DNA of 64,000 nt from Pseudomonas wayambapalatensis (GCA_014268975.2 CP077096.1:1944501-2008500); one strand, 5' to 3'; counted from the first letter of the stretch, positions 9,295 through 18,374 are shown. A program made the numbers and translations. Notes: a model not told the origin generated them from the letters alone.

Positions 9295-9774
9295 ATGAAA
9301 AAGTCGTCTGCACAGGGTTCTGAAGATCCGATCCTGCAGTGGGTCACCTTCCGTTTGGACAACGAGTCCTACGGCATCAACGTCATGCAGGTGCAGGAAG
9401 TCCTGCGCTATACCGAGATCGCTCCGGTGCCGGGTGCGCCGAGCTATGTGCTCGGTATCATCAACCTGCGCGGCAACGTGGTCACCGTGATCGACACCCG
9501 TCAGCGTTTCGGCCTGATGCCGTCCGATGTCACCGACAATACCCGTATCGTGATCATCGAGGCGGACAAGCAGGTCGTCGGCATCCTGGTCGACAGCGTG
9601 GCCGAAGTGGTCTATCTGCGCCAGTCGGAGATCGAGACGGCGCCGAATGTCGGTAACGAAGAGTCGGCCAAGTTCATCCAGGGCGTCTGCAACAAGAACG
9701 GCGAGCTGCTGATCCTGGTCGAGCTGGACAAGATGATGACCGAGGAAGAGTGGTCGGAGCTGGAGAACATCTGA
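9295..9774 (+). CDS. cheW: Chemotaxis adaptor CheW
   Basis: CheW couples receptors to CheA. The 159-residue protein has the two-lobed SH3-like fold signatures: WVTFRLDNESYGINVMQVQE, then the receptor- and CheA-binding loop GAPSYVLGIINLRGNVV. The ATG is preceded by AGGGGA. A 67-base gap separates it from parP. The following DUF2802 gene starts one base after the stop. Confidence 0.95.
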   Translation: MKKSSAQGSEDPILQWVTFRLDNESYGINVMQVQEVLRYTEIAPVPGAPSYVLGIINLRGNVVTVIDTRQRFGLMPSDVTDNTRIVIIEADKQVVGILVDSVAEVVYLRQSEIETAPNVGNEESAKFIQGVCNKNGELLILVELDKMMTEEEWSELENI

Positions 9775-9775
9775 G

Positions 9776-10171
9776 GTGATCTTCGAGGCTGCGGTAATCT
9801 TTCTGGCGCTGCTGTGGGCGCTGAGCCTGTGGTTTTTCCTCAACTACAGCAAGCGCCAGCGCGAGATGGCCAGCCAGCAGGCCCAGGGCGATGCGCTGCG
9901 TGACCAGCGCATCAAGGACCTGGCCAAGCGTCTGGATGATTACCAGAACGTCACCGTGCGCATGGGCGAGGCCATTCACGAACTGCGCGCGGCGGTCTCG
10001 CCGCTGCCTGACAGGCTGCTGCAACTGGAGCAGCGCGATCCCAACAATGTCACCTTCTCCCAGGCCGCCAAGCTGGTGGGGATGGGCGCGAGCGTTTCCG
10101 AACTCACCGAAAGCTGCGGGCTGACCCAGGCGGAGGCTGAGTTGATGAGCAAGTTGCATCGTCGGGAATAA
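9776..10171 (+). CDS. DUF2802 membrane-anchored protein
   Basis: This 131-residue protein starts with GTG. An N-terminal transmembrane helix (residues about 3-22) is followed by a probable coiled coil (about 25-90, including RIKDLAKRLDDYQNV) and a C-terminal helix-turn-helix-like end (SQAAKLVGMGASVSELTESC). It matches the DUF2802 family, which in Pseudomonas regularly follows cheW; its function is not known to me. The gene touches cheW and ends just before a strong hairpin, so it is the last gene of the chemotaxis operon. Confidence 0.82.
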   Translation: MIFEAAVIFLALLWALSLWFFLNYSKRQREMASQQAQGDALRDQRIKDLAKRLDDYQNVTVRMGEAIHELRAAVSPLPDRLLQLEQRDPNNVTFSQAAKLVGMGASVSELTESCGLTQAEAELMSKLHRRE

Positions 10172-10176
10172 CGGTA

Positions 10177-10206
10177 AAACAAGGCGATCAATCGATCGCC
10201 TTGTTT
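10177..10206. terminator. Bidirectional Rho-independent terminator
   Basis: A perfect 12-base stem (AAACAAGGCGAT with ATCGCCTTGTTT) closes a 6-base loop. The A-rich left end and T-rich right end let it work from both strands. It lies between the convergent ends of the DUF2802 gene and the toxin gene. Confidence 0.88.
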
Positions 10207-10210
10207 CATT

Positions 10211-12940
10211 TCACGTTCGTGCCCACGAGTTGCTGCCTCCCACCTTCGCCACACGACCCAGTGGCAGCAGTTCGTCGGTCAGTTTCTGAGCCTGCGGCAG
10301 GTCGACGAACAGGTACGAGTTGACCCGCGGGATACCGCACAAGTTGTTGATCTGGCGCAAGGTTGCCAATCCCGGCAGGCGTTGGTCGACGACTTGGGTG
10401 AGCAGGGCGGGGCCGGTGAGCTCGCTCAACTGCTGGGCGTAGCGGTAAAAGCCGAGAGGGTCTTCGGCCACGCTGGGTTTGCTGTCGTAGAAATCGGGGC
10501 GGGCCAGGTAGCGGGTGTGCATCTCTTCGCTGATCGCTTCCAGCGTCGGGTTGCCCGGATGGCTGCCGATCAAGCTGTTGTTGAAGAGGCAGTTCATGCC
10601 CATCTTTTCGTTGGACATCGCAGGTGCCAGCAACAGGCCGTCGGGGGTGGTGCGCAGCTCGACTTGATCGACGGCTGGTGCAGGCTTGCCATCGACGATC
10701 TCGCCGGGCATGAATAGCGTATCGTCCACGTCAATGTATACGCCACCTTCGTGATAGAGCATCTGGTAGCGCAGCACATCTGCGGCCGAGGCATAGTTGC
10801 GCGCCACGCCGCCATTGCCGTCGAGGGCAGCCTGGTACTGCGCGTGGTACTTGCTCTGGCTGAAGCTGCGGAAGAACGCTTGCTCTTCCAGCGGCAGAAC
10901 CTGTATGCCGGGAGCTTGTTCGTTGAGCAGGCGCAGATTTTCCTCGAAGGCCGCAGGGGACGCATTGGACAGGAACAGGCGTAGCCGATATTCGCTGTTC
11001 TGCAGGTGGCTGGCGTTGTTGGCCAGGTTGCGAATCAGGTCCTGGTCCATCACGTTGCCGCCGACCCATAGTGAAGAGAAGGTCTTGGGAATGGGCAGGC
11101 GATTCTCGGCAAGGGTCGGAAGTTGCACCGGCAAGGGAAGGTCGATACCCAGTGCGCGCAAGGTGCTGGTGCGCATGGCGTCGGTGACCTCGCGCGGACC
11201 TTCGACGGGCTCCAGGTCTTTGCTGTGGGGCAGGGCAACATGGCGGATCGGTTCAATGCTGTTCTCATCGCCTTCGATGATGAAGGCATTCTTTTCCATG
11301 TCATAGATCATGCGCACGTTGTAGCCGCCTATGCTGGCGTCCAGGTCGTCCAGCGAACCGTCGTACTTGGGGACGCGGATCACCGAGTCGGCGACGGTCT
11401 GATCGGCCCCCGGCAGTGGCGTGACCGAGCTGTGGTTGTGGAAGTAGGGGGCGGCATCCAGTTCCGGCAGGCGTGGCGGGCTGATCGGGCTCAGTGGGTA
11501 GCCGATCTGCTCGTTCAGGCGCCGAGGAGGGACGAAGCTTTCGCTCTTGACCTCGAACAAGGTCGTGCTCTTGGCCACACCCTGGGCAACCAGCGGCAGG
11601 GCATTGAACAGGCCCCAGGCAAGGTTGCTAACGCCTGCTTGCTGGTCCTGAAGATGCTTGCCGTTGATGACCTGGTCCAGGCCCAACCCTGCCTGTGCCA
11701 GCCCGCCGATGGCGATCAAAGGTGCCAGTCCGGGAACCACCAGGGTCAGGGGGGCGACCAGATTCAGGGTGGTGTTCAGATAGCCTTGCCACCTTTTCTT
11801 CGTCACCTCGCTGTCGCTGGTGATGAGGAAGTCCGCATCGTCGTAGGTACGCTGGCGTTGGCGCTTGGCCAGGGCCTGGAACAGGTCGCCCTTGATCTTG
11901 GGATTGTACTTGCCGGGTCGGTAGTTGACGTAGGTCCGTGGCGGCCAGGTTCCGTCGTCGTTGAAAAAACCATGCTCCGGTGGCAGGTTGTGTCTGGCGG
12001 GGTAGGCGCCAAGCCCTTCCAGGGCAGTGTCCAGACCGCTGAAATCAATGCCCTGAGGGCCATCGGCGAGGCGGAAGTGGCGCTTGAGTGCGTTACGTTT
12101 ACCGGCGTCCTTGCACTGTTCGCCGATCCAGTCCTTCATCGCCTCTTCGCTGGCGAATTCGAGCAGCGGCGAGCTGTTGCCAGGCATGTACAGCACGGTG
12201 AGGTCGCTTGCCACATCATTGATGTACAACAGGTCGGTGGAAGCATAGCCATAGATGCTCAGGGTGCTCAGGCGCAGCCTGCCGCGCGGTAGCAACTTGG
12301 CTGCGCGCCAGATCAGCCGTCTTGCCGGATCGCTTAGGCTGCCTTCGCTGACCTGCTTGTTGCAGGCGGCGATGAAGTTGAGCTTGCAGGATTGGCCATA
12401 GGTTTGCAGATGGGCGGCCCAATAGGTGTCGAGCAATGCCTTGTACTGCGTGTGGTAATCCAGGGCCTCGATATGGCTTTGCAGGGTTTCGGCGGAGATT
12501 GTCAGCAGCGTCGTGGAGTCGAAGCGCGAATCATCGGTGCGGCGGAACAGGCCATTGAAGACGCGGTACCAGTCACCGTTGTGGCCAATCGGTGGAGAAG
12601 GCAAGGTGTCGACGATGCGGATCTTGCCTGCAGGCAAGGTTCCGGCCCATGGGTGCTCGAACAGCGCGTCGAACACATTGTTGTTTGACTCACCCTGCCA
12701 ATTCATCAGCACCGCTTCGATCAGACTGACGCGCTGGATCACCTGCGCCAGGGGTATGCCGGAACCTGGTTCACGGATATGCAGGGTCACGACCTCGATC
12801 TGATCGGGCGCCAGTTGCACGCCTTGGGCGCGCAGCCAGGTCTGTATGCTGCGGCCGACTTCATGGTCGGGACGCGGAAGGTTAGCCAGATGGTCGCGTA
12901 CGTACTGCACGCCGGCGGGGTTGATTCGAGTCGAAAGCAT
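10211..12940 (-). CDS. Large toxin with C-terminal TcdA/TcdB-like glycosyltransferase domain
   Basis: The 909-residue protein resembles the 'dermonecrotic/DUF6543' toxin family of Pseudomonas. The N-terminal two thirds (about 1-600) is a large region with a hydrophobic stretch at about 393-415 that could insert in membranes. The C-terminal part carries the signatures of clostridial glucosylating toxins (family GT44): SLWVGG at about 623, then SAADVLRYQMLYHEGGVYI and the metal-binding DxD motif DVDD at 737-740. Such enzymes attach a sugar to host Rho/Ras GTPases; that target is inferred. No signal peptide is seen. AAGG lies 8 bases before the ATG. The gene is transcribed against the chemotaxis operon, and no immunity-like gene is beside it. 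Confidence 0.82.
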   Translation of the reverse strand: MLSTRINPAGVQYVRDHLANLPRPDHEVGRSIQTWLRAQGVQLAPDQIEVVTLHIREPGSGIPLAQVIQRVSLIEAVLMNWQGESNNNVFDALFEHPWAGTLPAGKIRIVDTLPSPPIGHNGDWYRVFNGLFRRTDDSRFDSTTLLTISAETLQSHIEALDYHTQYKALLDTYWAAHLQTYGQSCKLNFIAACNKQVSEGSLSDPARRLIWRAAKLLPRGRLRLSTLSIYGYASTDLLYINDVASDLTVLYMPGNSSPLLEFASEEAMKDWIGEQCKDAGKRNALKRHFRLADGPQGIDFSGLDTALEGLGAYPARHNLPPEHGFFNDDGTWPPRTYVNYRPGKYNPKIKGDLFQALAKRQRQRTYDDADFLITSDSEVTKKRWQGYLNTTLNLVAPLTLVVPGLAPLIAIGGLAQAGLGLDQVINGKHLQDQQAGVSNLAWGLFNALPLVAQGVAKSTTLFEVKSESFVPPRRLNEQIGYPLSPISPPRLPELDAAPYFHNHSSVTPLPGADQTVADSVIRVPKYDGSLDDLDASIGGYNVRMIYDMEKNAFIIEGDENSIEPIRHVALPHSKDLEPVEGPREVTDAMRTSTLRALGIDLPLPVQLPTLAENRLPIPKTFSSLWVGGNVMDQDLIRNLANNASHLQNSEYRLRLFLSNASPAAFEENLRLLNEQAPGIQVLPLEEQAFFRSFSQSKYHAQYQAALDGNGGVARNYASAADVLRYQMLYHEGGVYIDVDDTLFMPGEIVDGKPAPAVDQVELRTTPDGLLLAPAMSNEKMGMNCLFNNSLIGSHPGNPTLEAISEEMHTRYLARPDFYDSKPSVAEDPLGFYRYAQQLSELTGPALLTQVVDQRLPGLATLRQINNLCGIPRVNSYLFVDLPQAQKLTDELLPLGRVAKVGGSNSWART

Positions 12941-12944
12941 GACA

Positions 12945-13500
12945 TCACCTTTTGGGCAGGGGGAGACCCAGCGTGGCGCTTTCGTGGCGACGGCAGTGGT
13001 AGATATCTGCGACCCTGCCTGTGGACGGGCATGCCATCCGCAGGTGGGCAGCGCTTTGGCGCCAACGGTTGCAGGGCGAGGGCCTCGCTGGCTTCTTCCA
13101 CGGGCTGCAGCATCTGGCCAAAGGTGACGAAGCCTGGCCGACAGTAGCTGAACAGTGCATCGGGCCGGAAACGGGCGTTGCCCAGCAATGGCAGCGCATT
13201 GAACAGACCAAAGGCTTGCGCCGTCACGCCAGCGGCCTTGTCCGCGAGCGTGTTGCCGTTGATTGCCTTGTCCAGCCCCAGGCCGAACTGGGCCAGCCCT
13301 CCTGCGGCCAGCAGCGGGGTGAGTGCTGGAACCACCATGGCCACGGGGGCGAGCAGGGTCATGGCGGCATTGAGGTAGCTGCTCCAGCGCGCCTTGTCGA
13401 TCTGGTGATTGCTGACGATCTGGCTGTCGGCATCGGCGTATGACCTTTGCTGCTGGCGCTTGGCAAGTTCATCGAACAGCGGTTCGGTAATGGGCGGGGT
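12945..13500 (-). pseudogene. Remnant of a paralogous DUF6543-type toxin gene
   Basis: Reading the minus strand from about 13479 to 13183 gives a stretch that aligns without gaps to residues 353-451 of the intact toxin next to it; by hand 58 of 99 positions are identical. Shared segments include GGLAQ-GLGLD and GLFNALPL. The frame continues to a stop at 12945-12947, five bases from the intact toxin's start codon, but after 13183 the similarity is lost and a frameshift is likely. There is no N-terminal third and no glycosyltransferase domain. The fragment ends abruptly at the stop codon of the flhB-like gene. It is probably left over from duplication or replacement of the toxin gene. Confidence 0.75.
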
Positions 13501-13501
13501 G

Positions 13502-13846
13502 TTAGATACTGCTGGCGTCGGGAAGGGGCAGGTGCGGTCCGGGGGTGATATCGCGCTCGCCTGGGGGCGTGTCGTCGAAATTCGCCGGTAGCTTGCCGCG
13601 CAACTGCCAGGCGAAGGCGATGATCTCGGCGATGGTCAGGTACAGGGCCTCGGGGATCTGTTCGCCCAGTTCCAGCCGGGCCAGCAGGCGCACCAGTTCG
13701 GCGTTTTCGTAGATCGGCACTTCATGTTCGCGGGCCAGGGCGAGAATCGCCTCGGCCAGTTCATCCTCGCCTTTGGCGCTCAAGGTCGGTGCCTGTGCAC
13801 CGTCGTAACTCAGGGCGATGGCCTGGCGGGGGGCTTTGTTGTTCAT
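13502..13846 (-). CDS. FlhB C-terminal-domain-like protein
   Basis: The 114-residue product corresponds to the cytoplasmic domain of the flagellar export switch protein FlhB (EscU/YscU family) with no membrane part. It begins RQAIALSYDG and contains VPIYENAELVRLLARLELGEQIPEALYLTIAEIIAFAW, split here as VPIYENAELVRLL and IPEALYLTIAEIIAF. The NPTH autocleavage motif of true FlhB is absent. Such small FlhB-like proteins often sit beside a fliK gene, as here, where the ATG overlaps the fliK stop (ATGA). A role in export substrate switching is inferred. Confidence 0.85.
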   Translation of the reverse strand: MNNKAPRQAIALSYDGAQAPTLSAKGEDELAEAILALAREHEVPIYENAELVRLLARLELGEQIPEALYLTIAEIIAFAWQLRGKLPANFDDTPPGERDITPGPHLPLPDASSI

Positions 13847-15399
13847 GCGGTTTCGTCCACCCAGCGTTGTTCCAGTCGTGTGCGCGGGCCTTGCGGCGGA
13901 GTGCCGGGGTGACAGGCCAGGTCACCCACATCGAGGCCACGGGCGAGCAGGCGTTCGCGCAGGCTGCCGAGCTGGCTGTCGATCAGTTGTGCGGTCTGTG
14001 GACGCTCGGCCCACAGCTGGCCGCTGAGGCGGCCCTGGCTCAGTTGTGCCTGTACTTGCAGCGGGCCCAGTGGTGGCAGGTCGAAGGCCAGTTCGATGCG
14101 CCACAGCGACTGCAGGGGATCACGCTGCTCGCGCTGCGGGTCGGCCTGCTGCTGTGGGGTGTCCTCGCGTTGCAGCTTGGCCTGCAGCGGGATGAACTCC
14201 TGGCCGTGGCGCAAGGGGATCTCGGTTTGCCAGGTGGTCTGCTGGTTGCCGCTCTCGGTGGTGCCGGTCTGTTGCAGGCTGGCCAGTTGATGGCTTTGTA
14301 CGCGCGAGATGGCGGCGGCGGCCAGGCGCAGCAATTGCTGCAGGTCGCCTTTTTCTTCCAGGCTCTGCAGCAGTCGCGAGGGCAGGGGGAAGGCACCAGG
14401 TTGAGGTCGGCTGCTGACCTGGTCGAGCATGCCCAGGGCACTGCGGGCCATGCCCGGCAGGACCTGAGCCAGGGCGGTGGCGGTCAGGGCCGGGTTGAAG
14501 GTCGGGTTGCTCGGAACACCTGGCAGGATCTGCGCCACCAGGCGCACCAGTTGTGCCTTGAGGTCCGGCGTGACAGCGGCGCCCAGCCCGCCGAGCAGCT
14601 TGGCTTCGAGAAACGCACCGCTGTTGTTCAGCGCCTGGGCGATGCTCTTGGCATCGCCCAGTTGCGTAGGGTCAGGCAGGCTGGCCAGCAGGCGTGCCGC
14701 CGTGGCACTCAGCTCGCTGTTGCCGGCAGGGGCACTGGCGATCTGTTGCAAGGCATTGAGCAACGTTGGCAGCGAAGCCTGGCGGCTTTGTTGGGTCAGC
14801 AGTTGTTGGGCGATGGTCAGTTGATCCTGACGGCCACTCAGGGGCACGAAGCGCAGCGACTGGTCGCCTTGCACCAGCGCGCTGAGCAGGCTGCCGACCG
14901 CCAACGGGCGTGGGCTGTCGAGGGTCAGGGTGGCGCCGGCCTGGCTGCTGTTGAGCAGGCTCACCAATGAGCGGAACGCTGTGGCGCCCGGCAGCGCCTG
15001 GCTGGTCAGGACCTTGCCCTGCAGCAGGGTGCCGATCGGTATCTTGCCGGTGTCGAGCTGCGTGAGGGTAGCGATGTTGCTGGCGCTGGCCTGCTGCAAG
15101 ACGACCGCCAGGCGGTTTCCGTCGGCTTGGCCGAGGGTGATCTGGCTGCCGGGGGGCAGCGGCTGGTTGGCGCTGGCCTGCACCTGGGCCTGGTTGCCGT
15201 TGGGCAGGCTCAGGCGCAACAGCATCATGAAGTCCTGGCCCACCTGGCGCAGGTTCAGCACTTCGGCCTGGGCAGTCTGGCCCGGGGGGATCAGGCCGGG
15301 TTGCGGTTGACTCAGGCGCAGCAGCTCACCGGTCAGGCTGGCCTTGGCCACCTGCGCCGCGAATGCGCTTTGTGCGCCGAGACTATTGATTTCCGTCAT
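13843..15399 (-). CDS. fliK: Flagellar hook-length control protein FliK
   Basis: This 518-residue protein is rich in Gln, Leu and Pro over residues 1-350 and has a compact C-terminal domain with WRIELAFDLPPLGPLQVQAQ and GRLSGQLWAERPQTA, the fold that contacts FlhB when hook length is reached. The chosen start at 15399 gives MTEINSLGAQSAF. The frame stays open upstream to 15975, but that part is antisense to ccmA and was left out. It is a second fliK-type gene away from the hook-basal-body cluster, paired with the flhB-like gene. Confidence 0.82.
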   Translation of the reverse strand: MTEINSLGAQSAFAAQVAKASLTGELLRLSQPQPGLIPPGQTAQAEVLNLRQVGQDFMMLLRLSLPNGNQAQVQASANQPLPPGSQITLGQADGNRLAVVLQQASASNIATLTQLDTGKIPIGTLLQGKVLTSQALPGATAFRSLVSLLNSSQAGATLTLDSPRPLAVGSLLSALVQGDQSLRFVPLSGRQDQLTIAQQLLTQQSRQASLPTLLNALQQIASAPAGNSELSATAARLLASLPDPTQLGDAKSIAQALNNSGAFLEAKLLGGLGAAVTPDLKAQLVRLVAQILPGVPSNPTFNPALTATALAQVLPGMARSALGMLDQVSSRPQPGAFPLPSRLLQSLEEKGDLQQLLRLAAAAISRVQSHQLASLQQTGTTESGNQQTTWQTEIPLRHGQEFIPLQAKLQREDTPQQQADPQREQRDPLQSLWRIELAFDLPPLGPLQVQAQLSQGRLSGQLWAERPQTAQLIDSQLGSLRERLLARGLDVGDLACHPGTPPQGPRTRLEQRWVDETA

Positions 15400-15401
15400 G
15401 A

Positions 15402-15411
15402 TTGTATACAA
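15402..15411. promoter_or_regulatory. TTGTATACAA palindrome before fliK
   Basis: A perfect 10-base palindrome lies 2 bases upstream of the fliK start codon. The same sequence occurs at 30108-30117 in the transporter promoter region, and the variant TTGTGTACAA at 30368-30377 and, inverted, at 45605-45614. It has the form of a GntR-type operator; the cognate protein is unknown. Confidence 0.4.
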
Positions 15412-15536
15412 CCTGTCGAGCCAGCCCTCTTGGCAGCGGGGTGGCACATGTAATAATGCCGGGCGCGCTGCCACTGCCAGTATAACGGCCAGGGGCGGGG
15501 CGACTTGAGACAAGGGTGTTGATCTGCGGTGTTTCA

Positions 15537-15591
15537 TTCGCGGGCAAGCCCGCTCCCACAGGGCCTCTGTGGGGGTGGGCTTGCCCGCGAA
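15537..15591. repeat. REP palindrome pair
   Basis: Two inverted arms, TTCGCGGGCAAGCCCGCTCC and a matching arm ending GGGCTTGCCCGCGAA, face each other across a short spacer. This is the REP element typical of P. putida-group genomes. It lies in the gap between the divergent fliK and ccmA genes. Confidence 0.85.
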
Positions 15592-15637
15592 GAAGGCGCC
15601 ACCGCTCGACACGCCACGAACAGCATAAGGCGAAACC

Positions 15638-16270
15638 GTGACCCTCCACCTCCAAGCCGCGAACCTTGCCTGCGAGCGCGACTGGCGACTGCTCTTCGAG
15701 CACCTGGACTTCGAACTGCGCCCCGGCGACATGCTGCAGGTCAGCGGACCCAATGGCAGCGGCAAGACCAGCCTGCTGCGCCTGCTGGCCGGGTTGATGC
15801 AGCCGACTGCCGGGCAGATCCTGCTTGACGGCCGTGCGCTGGGCGACCAGCGCCATGCCCTGGCCAGCATCCTGCTGTGGATTGGGCATGCTGCCGGGAT
15901 TAAGGAACTGCTGACGGCCGAAGAGAACCTTGCCTGGCTCTGTGCCCTGCATCGCCCCGCGACCCGCGAGGGCATCTGGACGGCACTCGAGGCAGTCGGC
16001 CTGCGCGGGTTCGAGGACGTGCCTTGTCACACGCTCTCGGCCGGCCAGCAGCGCCGTGTCGCCCTGGCCCGCCTGTACCTGGACTGCCCGCCGCTGTGGA
16101 TCCTCGACGAACCCTTCACTGCCCTGGACAAACAAGGGGTGGCCCAGCTCGAAGCGCACCTGGCCGCGCACTGCGAGCAGGGGGGCACGGTGGTGCTGAC
16201 CACCCATCACAACCTCGAGCGCAGGCCGTCGGGCTACCGCGAACTCAACCTGGGGCAGTGGGCGGCATGA
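15638..16270 (+). CDS. ccmA: Heme exporter ATP-binding protein CcmA
   Basis: The 210-residue ABC ATPase has Walker [15 protein letters not shown], signature [15 protein letters not shown] and Walker [13 protein letters not shown]. With CcmB, CcmC and CcmD it drives release of heme-loaded CcmE during cytochrome c maturation. The start is GTG at 15638 with AAGG at 15626-15629. It is the first gene of a nine-gene ccm operon, and its TGA overlaps the ATG of ccmB. Confidence 0.95.
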   Translation: MTLHLQAANLACERDWRLLFEHLDFELRPGDMLQVSGPNGSGKTSLLRLLAGLMQPTAGQILLDGRALGDQRHALASILLWIGHAAGIKELLTAEENLAWLCALHRPATREGIWTALEAVGLRGFEDVPCHTLSAGQQRRVALARLYLDCPPLWILDEPFTALDKQGVAQLEAHLAAHCEQGGTVVLTTHHNLERRPSGYRELNLGQWAA

Positions 16271-16935
16271 GCGTATTCCTTCTGTTGCTGCGCCGCGAAG
16301 CACGCCTGTTGTTCCGTCGCCCGGCGGAGTTGGCCAACCCGCTGGTGTTCTTTGCCATCGTCGTGGCGCTGTTCCCGCTGGCGGTCGGCCCCGAGACACA
16401 ATTGTTGCAAACCTTGTCGCCGGGACTGGTCTGGGTCGCGGCCTTGCTGGCGGTATTGCTGTCGCTGGACGGCCTGTTCCGCAGCGATTTCGAGGACGGT
16501 TCGCTGGAGCAATGGGTGCTGTCACCGCATCCACTGCCATTGCTGGTGCTGGCCAAGGTGCTGGCGCATTGGACCTTTTCCGGGCTGGCGCTGGTATTGT
16601 TGGCGCCACTGCTGGCGCTGATGCTGGGGCTGCCGGTCGCCTGCCTGCCGGTGCTGCTAGGCTCGCTGCTGCTCGGCACCCCGGTGCTGAGCTTGCTGGG
16701 AGCGGTGGGGGCGGCGCTGACGGTCGGGCTCAAGCGCGGTGGTTTGCTGCTGGCGTTGCTGATTCTGCCGTTGTATATCCCTGTATTGATCCTGGGCAGT
16801 GGTGCGTTGCAGGCGGCGTTGCAGAATATGCCCGCGACCGGACACCTGCTCTGGCTGGCCAGCCTGACCGCCCTGGCCGTGACATTGGCACCCTTTGCGA
16901 TAGCGGCCGGCCTGAAGATCAGCGTCGGCGAATAA
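16267..16935 (+). CDS. ccmB: Heme exporter permease CcmB
   Basis: This 222-residue protein has six hydrophobic segments and the family's N-terminal [18 protein letters not shown]. It is the membrane partner of CcmA. The ATG overlaps the ccmA stop by four bases; a longer reading of the same frame would run into ccmA and was not used. A 46-base gap precedes ccmC. Confidence 0.94.
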   Translation: MSVFLLLLRREARLLFRRPAELANPLVFFAIVVALFPLAVGPETQLLQTLSPGLVWVAALLAVLLSLDGLFRSDFEDGSLEQWVLSPHPLPLLVLAKVLAHWTFSGLALVLLAPLLALMLGLPVACLPVLLGSLLLGTPVLSLLGAVGAALTVGLKRGGLLLALLILPLYIPVLILGSGALQAALQNMPATGHLLWLASLTALAVTLAPFAIAAGLKISVGE

Positions 16936-16981
16936 CGAGTCCCGGGCACCGAAGCCCGGCAAAGACCCTGGATGTACCCTG

Positions 16982-17749
16982 ATGAAAATGAGCTGGACGT
17001 GGTTCCACAAACTGGGTTCCCCAAAATGGTTCTATGCCATCAGCGGGCGCATGCTGCCGTGGCTGACCATCGCTGCCGTGCTCCTGTTGCTGGTGGGCAT
17101 CGCCTGGGGCCTCGCTTTCGCGCCACAGGACTACCAGCAGGGCAACAGTTTCCGGATCATCTACATCCACGTGCCGGCGGCGATGCTGGCGCAGTCCTGC
17201 TATGTGCTGCTGGCCGTTGCCGGTGTGGTGGGGCTGGTGTGGAAGATGAAGCTGGCCGACGTCGCCCTGCAGTGCGCCGCTCCCATCGGCGCCTGGATGA
17301 CCGCAGTGGCGCTGGTCACCGGGGCCATCTGGGGCAAGCCGACCTGGGGTAGCTGGTGGGTGTGGGACGCGCGCCTGACCTCGATGCTGATCCTGCTGTT
17401 CCTGTACTTCGGCATCATCGCCCTGGGCCAGGCCATCAGTAACCGCGACAGCGCCGCCAAGGCGTGCGCGGTGCTGGCCATCGTCGGCGTGGTCAACATC
17501 CCGATCATCAAGTACTCGGTGGAGTGGTGGAACACCCTGCACCAGGGCGCCACCTTCACCCTCACCGAAAAGCCGGCCATGCCTGCCGAGATGTGGCTGC
17601 CGCTGTTGCTGACGGTGCTGGGCTTCTACTGCTTCTTCGGCGCCGTGCTGCTGCTGCGCATGCGTCTTGAAGTGCTCAAGCGCGAAGCGCGTGCCAGTTG
17701 GGTGCGCGACGAAGTGCTGAACAGCCTGGGCCGGGAGACCGTGCGATGA
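16982..17749 (+). CDS. ccmC: Heme handling protein CcmC
   Basis: The 255-residue six-helix membrane protein carries the tryptophan-rich periplasmic WWD signature ([19 protein letters not shown]) and the flanking heme-ligand histidines in YIHVPAAM and WNTLHQG. It places heme covalently on CcmE. It overlaps ccmD at its 3' end (ATGA). Confidence 0.95.
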   Translation: MKMSWTWFHKLGSPKWFYAISGRMLPWLTIAAVLLLLVGIAWGLAFAPQDYQQGNSFRIIYIHVPAAMLAQSCYVLLAVAGVVGLVWKMKLADVALQCAAPIGAWMTAVALVTGAIWGKPTWGSWWVWDARLTSMLILLFLYFGIIALGQAISNRDSAAKACAVLAIVGVVNIPIIKYSVEWWNTLHQGATFTLTEKPAMPAEMWLPLLLTVLGFYCFFGAVLLLRMRLEVLKREARASWVRDEVLNSLGRETVR

Positions 17750-17922
17750 GTTTCGCCTCTTTCAGTGATTTCCTCGCCATGGGCCATCACGGCCTGTACG
17801 TGTGGTCGGCCTATGGCATTTGCCTGACGGTACTGGCAATCAATGTCGCCCTGCCGCTGCAGGCCCGCCGCCGCTACCTGCAAGAAGAGGCGCGCCGTCT
17901 GCGCCGGGAGAACCACCAGTGA
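17746..17922 (+). CDS. ccmD: Heme exporter small subunit CcmD
   Basis: This 58-residue protein has one transmembrane helix ([20 protein letters not shown]) after FLAMGHHGL, and a basic C-terminal tail, as is usual for CcmD. It stabilises the CcmABC-CcmE complex. It overlaps ccmC upstream and ccmE downstream (GTGA), so its length is fixed by its neighbours. Confidence 0.92.
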   Translation: MSFASFSDFLAMGHHGLYVWSAYGICLTVLAINVALPLQARRRYLQEEARRLRRENHQ

Positions 17923-18374
17923 ATCCGCAGCGCAAGAAACGCCTGTTGCTCATCCTCGGCCTGCTGCTCGGCGTCGCCGTGGCCCTGGGCTTTGCCTTGA
18001 GCGCCCTGCAGCAGAACATCAACCTGTTCTACACCCCTACCCAGATCGCCAATGGCGAGGCGCCGCAGGACACACGCATTCGCGCCGGCGGCATGGTCGA
18101 GAAGGGCTCGGTGCAGCGCTCGGCCGACTCGCTCGACGTACGCTTCGTGGTCACCGACTTCAACAAGTCGGTGCCGATCACCTACCGCGGTATCCTTCCG
18201 GACCTGTTCCGCGAAGGGCAGGGCATCGTTGCCCTGGGCAAGCTCAACGCCGAGGGTGTGGTGGTGGCTGACGAAGTGCTGGCCAAGCACGACGAGAAGT
18301 ACATGCCGCCCGAGGTGACCAAGGCGCTCAAGGAAAGCGGCCAGGCCGCCACTGCCGGCGAGGTCAAGCCATGA
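17919..18374 (+). CDS. ccmE: Periplasmic heme chaperone CcmE
   Basis: CcmE carries heme from CcmC to CcmF. After an N-terminal signal anchor (about residues 7-27), the beta-barrel domain ends with the heme-binding His in the [11 protein letters not shown] sequence (H-x-x-x-Y). The start is GTG at 17919 overlapping the ccmD stop, giving 151 residues; an upstream extension of the frame would be inside ccmD. Confidence 0.95.
   Translation: MNPQRKKRLLLILGLLLGVAVALGFALSALQQNINLFYTPTQIANGEAPQDTRIRAGGMVEKGSVQRSADSLDVRFVVTDFNKSVPITYRGILPDLFREGQGIVALGKLNAEGVVVADEVLAKHDEKYMPPEVTKALKESGQAATAGEVKP

Noticed and set aside
15537..15591. CRISPR-like repeat
   Set aside because: Only one inverted pair with REP sequence and no array of spaced direct repeats.
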